13,676 nucleotides of DNA from DATEPR01 sp036503065 (GCA_036503065.1 DASXXM010000016.1:1-13676); one strand, 5' to 3'. Positions 7,063 through 13,319 are shown, counted from the stretch's first letter. A program made the numbers and translations. The notes: generated by a model from the letters alone, not told the origin.

Positions 7063-7145
7063 GTGTCAGCCTTGGGCCGGAATGCGCCGGTGACGACAGG
7101 ACCGCCGGTGCGTATGCCTGGCCCGAGGACGAACGAGGAGCCGCC

Positions 7146-7193
7146 ATGCACCCGACCGATGACCGGCGACCCGACCTCGACGACCAGGACTAA
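7146..7193 (+). CDS. Possible 15-codon leader ORF upstream of the sigma gene
   Basis: ATG at 7146 is preceded by GAGGAG (7135-7140) with a 5-nt spacer, one of the strongest ribosome-binding sites in the window. The frame reads MHPTDDRRPDLDDQD and stops at TAA (7191-7193), only 8 nt before the ATG at 7202 that opens the longest sigma reading frame. The two frames differ. Six of 15 residues are Asp. It may be a regulatory upstream ORF whose translation couples to or controls the sigma gene, or the site may be accidental. No known leader-peptide motif (runs of one codon, Cys or Trp) is present. Confidence 0.4.
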   Translation: MHPTDDRRPDLDDQD

Positions 7194-7201
7194 CTGCTGG
7201 T

Positions 7202-7996
7202 ATGACGAGCGTGGCCCGATCGAGCCGCGGTACCGCACCCGCGGGGGCGGTACCGGAGCAACGAGCGGACGGACCAGCCAACTGGGACACGGACCGGCAC
7301 GCGGACGGGGAAACTGTGGCCAGCGACACACCCATCGGTGATCACCCGGTAGGGGGTCACGCGGGTGATGGGGCCACTCGCCGTATCGTCGGCGTGAGCT
7401 ATGCGGCACCGACGGTCACCTCCGCCGCCGACACCGACGCCGAGGACACCGGTGGCGAGGCATGGGCGCTGGTGCACGCGGCCCAGTCCGGCGACACGAG
7501 CGCGTTCGGCACGCTCTACGACAAGTACGTCGACTCGGTGTTCCGGTACGTGCTGTTCCGGGTCGGCGACCGGACCCTGGCCGAGGACGTCACCAGCGAG
7601 ACGTTCCTGCGGGCGTTCCGGCGGATCACGTCGATCAGCTACCAGGGCCGGGACGTGGGCGCCTGGTTCGTCACCATCGCCAGGAACCTGGTGCTGGACC
7701 ACGTGAAGTCCAGCCGGTTCCGGCTCGAGGTGGCCACCGCCGATCCGGACGACGGACGCAGCACCGAGTCGGGCCCGGAACACGAGGTGCTCACCCAGCT
7801 CACGCACGTGGAGCTGCTGCGGTGTGTGCGACTGCTCGGCGACGACCAGCGGGAGTGCATCGTGCTGCGCTTCCTGCAGGGCCTCTCGGTGTCCGAGACG
7901 GCGAACATCATGGGCCGCAACGAAGGCGCGATCAAGGCGTTGCAGCACCGCGCCGTGCGGCGACTCGCCCAACTGCTGCCGGCTGAACTGCGCTAG
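7202..7996 (+). CDS. bldN: ECF-type RNA polymerase sigma factor, BldN-like
   Basis: Sigma factor with region 2 at about 88-170 (FGTLYDKYVDSVFRYVLFRV; LAEDVTSETFLRAFRR; YQGRDVGAWFVTIARNLVLDHVKSSRFRLEV) and region 4 at about 200-262 (LRFLQGLSVSETANIMGRN, then EGAIKALQHRAVRRLAQLLP). The region-2 wording WxGRDxGAWxVTIARNLVxDHxKSSRFRLEV is that of Streptomyces BldN, which governs aerial development. BldN also has an N-terminal extension of about 86 residues removed on activation; here about 85 residues precede region 2. Location beside rex-hem and a DUF5667 membrane protein supports orthology. Start is uncertain. ATG 7202 (264 aa) lacks a ribosome-binding site but follows the leader ORF. GTG 7316 (226 aa) has GGGG 5 nt upstream. 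Third-position GC is markedly lower before about 7394 than after it, so the extension may be partly non-coding or fast-evolving. Confidence 0.85.
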   Translation: MTSVARSSRGTAPAGAVPEQRADGPANWDTDRHADGETVASDTPIGDHPVGGHAGDGATRRIVGVSYAAPTVTSAADTDAEDTGGEAWALVHAAQSGDTSAFGTLYDKYVDSVFRYVLFRVGDRTLAEDVTSETFLRAFRRITSISYQGRDVGAWFVTIARNLVLDHVKSSRFRLEVATADPDDGRSTESGPEHEVLTQLTHVELLRCVRLLGDDQRECIVLRFLQGLSVSETANIMGRNEGAIKALQHRAVRRLAQLLPAELR

Positions 7997-7999
7997 TTC

Positions 8000-8011
8000 A
8001 CACGATCGTGT
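8000..8011. promoter_or_regulatory. Perfect 12-bp palindrome just after the sigma gene
   Basis: ACACGATCGTGT is fully self-complementary and begins 4 bp after the sigma stop codon. It could be a dimer-binding site for a regulator of the downstream anti-sigma gene or a small RNA hairpin followed by TTGTCTTT. No regulator with this consensus is known to me. Confidence 0.35.
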
Positions 8012-8028
8012 TGTCTTTCCGGCACTAT

Positions 8029-8054
8029 CGGCACGGTGAGGCTTACCTGTGCCG
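8029..8054 (+). terminator. Strong hairpin in the sigma/anti-sigma spacer (attenuator or terminator)
   Basis: CGGCAC (8029-8034) pairs with GTGCCG (8049-8054), and GGT (8035-8037) with ACC (8045-8047), leaving a single bulged T (8048) and a 7-nt loop: a 9-bp GC-rich stem. It lies 32 nt after the sigma stop and 56 nt before the anti-sigma start. There is no U-run after it, which is common for actinobacterial terminators. It may reduce read-through from the sigma gene into the anti-sigma gene. The inner 13 bp (8035-8047) also resemble the core of a DtxR/IdeR iron box. Confidence 0.5.
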
Positions 8055-8110
8055 TATCTCCGATCGATTCCGCTCGTTGCCTTGTCGACACTCGGTGACG
8101 GAGCGGGACG

Positions 8111-9289
8111 GTGGCTTCAGGCGGAACGCCCTGGTGGCGGCAGCGGCAGCGCGAGCGGTTCGCTCGCGCGGTTGACTCGTCGCCGCAGGACAGCCAGCCC
8201 TACGACCCCAAGCTGGCCGGCGAACTGGCGGTCGTGGTCATGCTGGGCCACACCGCGGCCGCCACCGCGCCGGACGGCGCGGCCAGGGACCGGATGCGCG
8301 CGAAGGTGCTGGCGCAACTGGCGGTCCCGCAGGTCCGCCCGAGCCCGGTACCCAGGGCCCTCCCGGCGCCTCGCGGTCGGGTCACGGGCACCCGTGGCCG
8401 GTTGGTGATCGCGCTCGGCGCCGCGTTCTGCCTGGTGCTCGCGCTGTCCGGGATGACGCTGCTCCTGTCGCGCAACGCGTTGCCCGGCGATCCGCTCTAC
8501 GCGGTGCGGCGGACCGTCGAGTCGGCCACGCTCGGCCTGACCAGCGGTGGCGATGCCAAGGGGCACAAGCATCTCGAGTTCGCCGCCGACCGGATCGGCG
8601 ACATCGAGACCCTCGCAGGCCGCTACCCCGATCTCGCGAACAGCCCCGTCGGCGACTACCTCACCGCGTTCGCCGACTTCGACTCCGACACCAGTGCCGG
8701 GACCGTCGACCTGACCGGCTACGCCACCGGCAACGGCCCCGCCGACCTCACCGTGCTGCGCACCTGGGCCGCGCAGCAGGCCACCCGGATCGGGTTGGTG
8801 GCACCGCACCTGCCGACCCTCGCTCGCACCAGGGCGGCGCAGAGCCGGGCGCTGCTCGACCGGGTCAGCCGGCGCGCGGACGCCCTGCTGGCCCGCGACT
8901 CCTGCTACACGATCACGTCCGGCGCGACCGACGATCTCGGCGTGCTGCCCGCCACCGGCCCGTGCGACCAGGCCCCCGGCAGCCCACCGCGCCACCTCGG
9001 CGCCACGTCGACACCGCCCGTCGGTGCCACCCTGCCCGTGCAGGTGCCGGCACCGCCGCAGACCCGATCGGGTGGTGCAACCGCAGTGACCAGCCCGCCG
9101 GTGGCGGGCGTCCCGCCAACCACGTTCGCCGCGCCGCCGGTGGTGCCACCCCCGGTCGTGGGCGTACCGCCGGTCCTACCGCCGGTGCCGATCACGCCGC
9201 CGATCACCATCACACTGCCGCTCCCATTACCCCCGCTGGACATCCCGGCGTTGCTGCCCAACCTGCCCGCGCTGCGGATCGGTGACTGA
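8111..9289 (+). CDS. rsbN: Membrane-anchored anti-sigma factor, RsbN/DUF5667 type
   Basis: Predicted 392-aa single-pass membrane protein. Residues 1-97 form a basic cytoplasmic domain that should hold the adjacent sigma factor. A membrane helix spans about 98-120. The extracytoplasmic part opens with LPGDPLYAVRRTVESATLGL (124-143), the typical start of a DUF5667 domain, and continues helical to about 265. Two cysteines (265 and 285) could form a disulfide. From about 286 to the end the chain is strongly Pro/Val-rich, a probable wall-spanning tail. GTG 8111 has GGAG 7 nt upstream. Streptomyces RsbN has the same topology and position directly after bldN, so this is its likely counterpart; the N-terminal domain of RsbN is poorly conserved, so the link rests mainly on context and topology. 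No zinc-binding HxxxCxxC motif of the classical anti-sigma domain is present. Confidence 0.8.
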   Translation: MASGGTPWWRQRQRERFARAVDSSPQDSQPYDPKLAGELAVVVMLGHTAAATAPDGAARDRMRAKVLAQLAVPQVRPSPVPRALPAPRGRVTGTRGRLVIALGAAFCLVLALSGMTLLLSRNALPGDPLYAVRRTVESATLGLTSGGDAKGHKHLEFAADRIGDIETLAGRYPDLANSPVGDYLTAFADFDSDTSAGTVDLTGYATGNGPADLTVLRTWAAQQATRIGLVAPHLPTLARTRAAQSRALLDRVSRRADALLARDSCYTITSGATDDLGVLPATGPCDQAPGSPPRHLGATSTPPVGATLPVQVPAPPQTRSGGATAVTSPPVAGVPPTTFAAPPVVPPPVVGVPPVLPPVPITPPITITLPLPLPPLDIPALLPNLPALRIGD

Positions 9290-9290
9290 C

Positions 9291-9315
9291 CGGCCAAGAC
9301 GAATGGCCTTGGCCG
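9291..9315 (+). terminator. Terminator-like hairpin after the anti-sigma gene
   Basis: CGGCCAAG (9291-9298) and CTTGGCCG (9308-9315) are perfect 8-bp inverted repeats around a 9-nt loop, beginning one base after the anti-sigma stop codon. No U-run follows. The position between the anti-sigma gene and a separate downstream gene supports transcription termination. Confidence 0.6.
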
Positions 9316-9321
9316 CCGCAC

Positions 9322-9327
9322 TAGGCT
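9322..9327 (+). promoter_or_regulatory. -10-like element for the HAD hydrolase gene
   Basis: TAGGCT fits TAnnnT, falls directly after the terminator-like hairpin, and would place a transcript start near 9334, about 49 nt before the chosen start codon. No clear -35 is visible. Positional inference. Confidence 0.35.
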
Positions 9328-9382
9328 GGACGGGTGCGTGCGCGAACTACGAGAAGGCGCCGAACGACCAGGAGGCGCCGAG

Positions 9383-10279
9383 GTGCCACGACGGGCTGAC
9401 GGCATGACGGACGAGGCGCGGGACCGCCGCGCCGAACTCGCCGGTGCGGCGTCCGCGGAGGCGGCCATCGTCACCGCGGGCCGGAACACGCCGCTGGCAG
9501 TGCCCACCGACCTCACCGCGGGCGCGTTCTTCGACGTGGACAACACCATGATGGTGGGCGCGTCGATCTTCCACTTCGCCCGAGGTCTCGCCGCACGCAA
9601 GTTCTTCACAACGTCCGACCTGGCCGGCTTCGCCTGGCAGCAGGTGAAGTTCCGAATCGGCGGCAAGGAGTCCCCCGACGGCATCGCGGCCAGCAGGGAG
9701 ACGGCACTGTCGTTCGTGGCCGGCCGCAGCGTCGCCGAGATCGTCGCACTGGGCGAGGAGATCTACGACGAGTTGATGGCCGACAAGATCTGGGCCGGCA
9801 CTCGGGCGCTGGCCCAGATGCATCTCGACGCGGGCCAGCGTGTCTGGCTCGTCACGGCGACACCGGTGGAACTGGCCCAGATCATCGCGCGGCGGTTGGG
9901 CCTGACCGGCGCCCTCGGCACGGTCGCCGAGAGTACCGACGGCCACTACACGGGCCGTCTCGTCGGCGAGATGCTGCACGGCAAGGCGAAGGCCCACGCG
10001 GTTCGCGCGCTCGCGGCCAGGGAAGGTCTGGATCTGCGGCGCTGTACGGCTTATTCGGATTCGGCCAATGATGTGCCCATGCTGTCGGTGGTCGGTACGG
10101 CGGTCGCGGTCAATCCGGATCAGGCACTGCGTGAGACGGCCCGCAAGCGGGGGTGGGAGATCCGGGACTTCCGTACCGGTCGTAAAGCCGCTCGGATCGG
10201 GGTGCCGTCGGTTATCGGCGCCGGTGCGGTGGCCGGCGCGGTGGCGGCGGGGCTGGCCTATCGTCGTCGGGCCAACTGA
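9383..10279 (+). CDS. HAD-IB family hydrolase (SerB1-like) with C-terminal hydrophobic segment
   Basis: Phosphatase-like haloacid dehalogenase protein of 298 aa. All four HAD motifs are present: FFDVDNT (49-55, nucleophile Asp51 and Asp53), LVTATP (156-161, Thr), HGKAKAH (199-205, Lys201) and YSDSANDVPML (224-234, Asp226 and Asp230). The cap domain lies between motifs I and II. Residues about 273-292 (PSVIGAGAVAGAVAAGLAYR) form a hydrophobic segment that may anchor the protein to the membrane. The start GTG 9383 is chosen because AGGAGG lies 7 nt upstream; the longer frame from 9338 lacks such a site. It resembles mycobacterial Rv0505c (annotated SerB1), which sits in the equivalent neighbourhood, but members of this subfamily are not proven phosphoserine phosphatases. 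The substrate may be a phospholipid or small phosphomonoester. Confidence 0.87.
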   Translation: MPRRADGMTDEARDRRAELAGAASAEAAIVTAGRNTPLAVPTDLTAGAFFDVDNTMMVGASIFHFARGLAARKFFTTSDLAGFAWQQVKFRIGGKESPDGIAASRETALSFVAGRSVAEIVALGEEIYDELMADKIWAGTRALAQMHLDAGQRVWLVTATPVELAQIIARRLGLTGALGTVAESTDGHYTGRLVGEMLHGKAKAHAVRALAAREGLDLRRCTAYSDSANDVPMLSVVGTAVAVNPDQALRETARKRGWEIRDFRTGRKAARIGVPSVIGAGAVAGAVAAGLAYRRRAN

Positions 10280-10284
10280 ACCGA

Positions 10285-10701
10285 CTACTGGGTCGGGGCG
10301 TACTGGCCGGGCCCCTGCTGGCCGTACTGGGCGGCGGGCTGCTGCGGCTGGCCGTCCCCGGCCAGGTAGACCGCGGTGCCGTAGGCGGCGATCTCGCTGG
10401 CCGTCCCGCCGATCTCGTTGCAGTCGAAGCGCATCGCCAGCACCGCGTTGGCGCCCCGAGCGATGGCTTCCTGGCACAGGCGCTGCAGCGCCTCCTGCCG
10501 GGACTCGTACAGCAGCTTGCTCAGGCCCTTGAGTTCACCGCCCGCCATTGCCTTGAAGCCGGCGCCCATGTTCGAGAAGGCGTTGCGGCTGCGGACGGTG
10601 AGGCCGAACACCTCGCCCATCACTCGCACGACCCGGTAGCCGGGTACGTCGTTCATCGTCGACAGCAGGATCGGGAACTGCTGCGGCATCGGTTGACCCA
10701 T
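10285..10701 (-). CDS. YbjQ-family (UPF0145) protein
   Basis: Predicted 138 aa with one YbjQ domain at about 12-116: ILLSTMNDVPGYRVVRVMGEVFGLTVRSRN, then LYESRQEALQRLCQEAIARGANAVLAMRFDCNEIGG, then EIAAYGTAVYL. YbjQ proteins are small, often pentameric, sometimes labelled heavy-metal-binding, with no settled function. The C-terminal tail (117-138) is Gln/Pro/Gly/Tyr-rich and looks disordered. The ATG at 10699-10701 has no clear ribosome-binding site; a start at Met5 or Met16 is possible, the latter closer to the usual family N-terminus. It follows the acyltransferase gene by 30 bp on the same strand and converges with the HAD gene, with only 5 bp between the stops. Confidence 0.87.
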   Translation of the reverse strand: MGQPMPQQFPILLSTMNDVPGYRVVRVMGEVFGLTVRSRNAFSNMGAGFKAMAGGELKGLSKLLYESRQEALQRLCQEAIARGANAVLAMRFDCNEIGGTASEIAAYGTAVYLAGDGQPQQPAAQYGQQGPGQYAPTQ

Positions 10702-10731
10702 GCCGCGGAGCGTACCGACACGAACCGGGCG

Positions 10732-11721
10732 TCAACCCAGGAACACGTTGTTTCGCTGGGACAGCAACCGGTAGAGGGTCTGCTGGATGCTCTCCCGCAC
10801 CTGGTCGGTGATGTTGAAGACCAGCATGGGGTCGTCCTCCGCGCCCGCCTCGAACTCGTCGGTGCGGATCGGCTCGCCGAACTCGATGAACCACTTCGAC
10901 GGCAGCGGCACCAGGCCGAGCAGGCCGAAGTGCGGGAACAACGGCGTCACCGGGAAGTACGGGAAGCCGAACAGCCTGGCCAGCGGCTTGAGGTCGGCCA
11001 GCTTCGGATAGATCTCCTCCGCGCCCACGATCGACACCGGGATGATCGGCGTGCCGGTGCGCAGCGCGGCCGACACGAAACCACCCCGGCCGAACCGCTG
11101 CAGCTTGTACCGGTCGCGGAACGGCTTTCCGATGCCCTTGAAGCCTTCCGGCCAGACGCCGACCAGGTGGTCCTCGCGCAGCAGGCGTTCCGCGTCGGCG
11201 TTGCAGGCCAGGGTCTGGCCGCTCTTGCGGGCGAACGAGCCGAGGACCGGCGTCCTGAAGATCAGGTCGGCGCCCAGCATCCGCAGGAAGCGGCCCCGCG
11301 GATGGTTGTCGCGCACCGCGACCGCGGTCATCATCGCGTCGATCGGGAACGTGCCGGAGTGGTTGGCGACCAGCAGCGCGCCGGTCTCGTCCGGCAGGTT
11401 GTCGGCGCCGATCACCTCGACGCGGAACCAGTCCTGGTAGAGCCGGCGCAGCGGTGGCAGCAGCACGTTGTCCGCGAGTTCCGCGTCGAAGCCGAACTCG
11501 TCCACCTCGTACTCGCCGGTCAGGCGTCGCCTTGCGAACGCGACCAGATCGGCCAGCCGGTCGGCCAGTTCGCGCTGGTCGCGCTGGTCGACGGGCGGCG
11601 CGGCGAGCGTTGGCGTCGGGCCGGGGCGCGCGGCCTGCCGGGCCCGACGGCCGTTGGCCCGCGTGTCCGGTGTGGTCGACGCGGTGTTCCCGTGCAGTGG
11701 AATCACGCGTGCATGCGCCAC
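10732..11721 (-). CDS. PlsC-like lysophospholipid acyltransferase family protein
   Basis: Predicted 329-aa glycerolipid-type acyltransferase. After a disordered basic N-terminus (1-45) comes a helical segment and the acyltransferase fold. The acceptor motif is NHSGTFPID (120-128, His121 and Asp128; His-x6-Asp spacing instead of the classical His-x4-Asp, as in the MGAT-like branch). PEGFKGIGKPF (191-201) carries the glycerophosphate-site EG, and TPIIPVSIVGAEE (224-236) is the final conserved block. It is likely a peripheral membrane enzyme that transfers an acyl chain to a lipid; the exact acceptor is unknown. The mycobacterial counterpart by order and sequence style is Rv0502. The GTG start has AGAGGA 6 nt upstream, and it begins 10 bp after the GalE2-like stop, so the two are in one operon. 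Confidence 0.85.
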   Translation of the reverse strand: MAHARVIPLHGNTASTTPDTRANGRRARQAARPGPTPTLAAPPVDQRDQRELADRLADLVAFARRRLTGEYEVDEFGFDAELADNVLLPPLRRLYQDWFRVEVIGADNLPDETGALLVANHSGTFPIDAMMTAVAVRDNHPRGRFLRMLGADLIFRTPVLGSFARKSGQTLACNADAERLLREDHLVGVWPEGFKGIGKPFRDRYKLQRFGRGGFVSAALRTGTPIIPVSIVGAEEIYPKLADLKPLARLFGFPYFPVTPLFPHFGLLGLVPLPSKWFIEFGEPIRTDEFEAGAEDDPMLVFNITDQVRESIQQTLYRLLSQRNNVFLG

Positions 11722-11731
11722 AGCTGTCCTC

Positions 11732-12784
11732 TCATCGTCGCAGTCGCAACAGACCGACGGCGCTCAGCACGCCGCGTTCCGCGGCAGCCAGCCGGTCCGG
11801 CTCGAGTAGCGGTCGCAGGCCCCGGCCGTGGACGTAGTCGTCGAACGCCTGCCGGGTGGTCCATCTCGGCACGTAGCCGAAGACGGTCTTGAGTCGCGTG
11901 GTGTCCACGACGCGACCGAAGTTCAGGAACCGCACCTGCTCCGGCCCGAAGTCCAGCAACCGCGTGCGGCGGAACAGCTGCGTCACCGGTCCGACCACCG
12001 GCCCAGGGACCGGCAGCGGCACCCGGCCGGCCCGCCGGATGGCCTGCGACAGCAGCAGTACGCCGTCCCCGCCGACGTTGAACACGCCCGGGACGTCCTG
12101 CTCGACCGCGCGATGCAGCACGGCCAGGGCGTCCTCGGAGTGCAGCAGCTGGAGCCGGGCGTCCCGGCCCAGCACCGTCGGCACCGCACCCGGCAGCGAG
12201 AAGTACCTGGTCAACACCGTGTCGACGGTGGGGCCGATCAGGTTGGTGAACCGCAGCGTGGTGATGTCGACGTCGGGCCGCCGCCGGCCGAAGCCGCGAA
12301 CGTACGCCTCGACCTCGGCGTTGTCCTGGGCGTAGCCGCTGGACGGGAGGCGCCCGTTGATCGGGGTGTCCTCGGTGAACATGGCCGGGTCGCGCGGGCC
12401 CGCCCCGTAGACTGCGGTGGTCGACTTGACGACCAGCTTGCGCACCACCGGCGAGCGCTGGCAGGCCGCCAGCAGCTGCATGGTGCCGATGACGTTCATT
12501 TCCTTGTGCAGCGGGCGGGCGCCGGGACCGGCCGAGTGCGCGGTCGGCGACGCGTGCACCACGGTGTCCACCTTGGCGGTGGCGATCACCTTGCCGATCA
12601 GCGGGTTGCGGATGTCGGCCCGGACGAACTCGGCGCGACCCATCAGCTTGGCCAGTGCCGGCGACGGGGCGGCCGTGTCCACGCCGATGACCCGCTCGAT
12701 CCGATCGTCGTCGGCGAGGCGGGCCGCGAGGTGCCCACCGAGGTAACCACTCACCCCGGTGACCAGAACGATGTGCGCTGCCAT
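11732..12784 (-). CDS. NAD-dependent epimerase/dehydratase family protein, GalE2-like
   Basis: Extended short-chain dehydrogenase fold, 350 aa. The N-terminal Rossmann motif is TGVSGYLGG (9-17), then VDTAAP (35-40), ADIRN (56-60) and VVHASPT (75-81). STTAVYG (121-127) supplies the usual Ser/Thr site. At the expected YxxxK, the sequence is YAQDN (151-155), so the catalytic lysine is replaced by Asn. RDARLQLLHSEDAL (207-220) and FNVGGDG (235-241) are normal for this fold. It closely resembles mycobacterial Rv0501 (GalE2), which by recollection also lacks YxxxK, so it may be a divergent enzyme or an NAD-binding protein without oxidoreductase activity. The ATG has GGGGA 5 nt upstream. It precedes the acyltransferase gene by 10 bp, which suggests a shared role in lipid or envelope metabolism. 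Confidence 0.88.
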   Translation of the reverse strand: MAAHIVLVTGVSGYLGGHLAARLADDDRIERVIGVDTAAPSPALAKLMGRAEFVRADIRNPLIGKVIATAKVDTVVHASPTAHSAGPGARPLHKEMNVIGTMQLLAACQRSPVVRKLVVKSTTAVYGAGPRDPAMFTEDTPINGRLPSSGYAQDNAEVEAYVRGFGRRRPDVDITTLRFTNLIGPTVDTVLTRYFSLPGAVPTVLGRDARLQLLHSEDALAVLHRAVEQDVPGVFNVGGDGVLLLSQAIRRAGRVPLPVPGPVVGPVTQLFRRTRLLDFGPEQVRFLNFGRVVDTTRLKTVFGYVPRWTTRQAFDDYVHGRGLRPLLEPDRLAAAERGVLSAVGLLRLRR

Positions 12785-12815
12785 ACCTGTCCCCAGCCGT
12801 GCGGCGGTGGTCGCG

Positions 12816-12821
12816 ACTCTA
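12816..12821 (-). promoter_or_regulatory. -10-like element for the GalE2-like operon
   Basis: On the minus strand TAGAGT fits TAnnnT. It would start transcription near 12809, about 25 nt before the ATG, downstream of the long hairpin that follows bS22. No good -35 is visible, as is common in actinobacteria. Positional inference. Confidence 0.35.
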
Positions 12822-12954
12822 CCCGCGAGCCGCTGGTCCGACCGGGTGGTTCACGCCGGATTTACGCAGGTAGCGGGCCCTTGCGACCGGACGACTCCGA
12901 CATCGACTCGCTAGCCCTGCTTGATACCTGACCACGGCTTCCGGCCTTGCCGCC

Positions 12955-13012
12955 GCGGTGTCTTCGCCCCCGGAGCGGCGGCGAAGCCCAGCGGAGGGGG
13001 TGAAGACACCGC
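12955..13012. terminator. Long 17-bp-stem hairpin between bS22 and the GalE2-like gene
   Basis: GCGGTGTCTTCGCCCCC (12955-12971) and GGGGGTGAAGACACCGC (12996-13012) are complementary over 17 positions with one mismatch, around a 24-nt loop. The mismatch is an A-C in a minus-strand RNA and a G-U wobble in a plus-strand RNA. It starts 51 bp after the bS22 stop and lies upstream of the probable GalE2 promoter, so a terminator for the HTH-bS22 transcript is the simplest reading. There is no U-run on either side. Confidence 0.5.
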
Positions 13013-13063
13013 GAAAAGCGGCGAGGCCCGCGAGCGGAGCGAGCCAATGTCACAGCTCGACTA

Positions 13064-13165
13064 TCACTTGCCCTGCTTGCGACGCGCGTGCCGAGTCTTC
13101 CGCAGTAGCTTGCGGTGCTTCTTCTTCGACATGCGCTTGCGGCGCTTCTTGATGACCGAGCCCAT
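13064..13165 (-). CDS. 30S ribosomal protein bS22 (33-aa AURKAIP1/COX24-domain protein)
   Basis: A tiny basic protein of 33 residues, 18 of them Lys or Arg. It starts MGSVIKKRRKRMSKKKHRKL, followed by LRKTRHARRKQGK. This matches the actinobacterial protein annotated Rv0500B or bS22, which was seen near the decoding centre of the 30S subunit in mycobacterial ribosome structures (recalled, not searched). It is a different protein from E. coli Sra/S22. The ATG at 13163-13165 has AGGGA 6 nt upstream and the stop is TGA at 13064-13066. It lies 154 bp downstream of the HTH gene on the same strand, the same pairing as in mycobacteria. Its length puts it below common gene-calling limits, so it is easy to miss. 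Confidence 0.94.
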   Translation of the reverse strand: MGSVIKKRRKRMSKKKHRKLLRKTRHARRKQGK

Positions 13166-13319
13166 GCGGGTTCCCTAACTGTCGTTGGTCTTTCAGGCTT
13201 CGACGCGAGCAACCACCTCGACGGACGAACACGGCCGAAGGGCGCGCGACACGAACGGCTGCCCAGTCTACCTGGGCGGTCGATGAGCCCTACCGGCCGG
13301 TCCGCTCTGATTCGCTGCT
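13166..13319 (-). promoter_or_regulatory. Leader of bS22 with a small hairpin and -10-like TAGACT
   Basis: This 154-bp gap holds the bS22 ribosome-binding site. It also holds GCCCAG (13261-13266) and CTGGGC (13272-13277), a 6-bp stem with 5-nt loop. On the minus strand the loop region reads TAGACT, which fits a TAnnnT -10 and would give a bS22 leader of roughly 90-95 nt. The same site could instead terminate the HTH transcript. No decisive signal. Confidence 0.3.

Larger units (their letters stand above)
6868..7145. other. Divergent intergenic region between ligase and sigma-factor genes
   Basis: This non-coding stretch separates two divergent transcription units and must hold both promoters. 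It contains the ligase ribosome-binding site, the 18-bp tandem repeat (6914-6950), a repeated CTCTTTCG (6986-6993 and 7013-7020), an imperfect palindrome from CTAC to GTAG (7033-7046), and a plus-strand -10-like TATGCT (7057-7062) without a recognisable -35. Its base composition is noticeably less GC-rich than the genes around it, as expected for regulatory DNA. I could not assign any of these elements to a known regulator. Confidence 0.6.

Noticed and set aside
8036..8098. 20-codon frame starting GTG inside the sigma/anti-sigma hairpin
   Set aside because: No ribosome-binding site, start buried in a strong stem, unremarkable translation.
9338..9382. Earlier start of the HAD gene
   Set aside because: No ribosome-binding site at 9338, whereas GTG 9383 has AGGAGG at ideal spacing.
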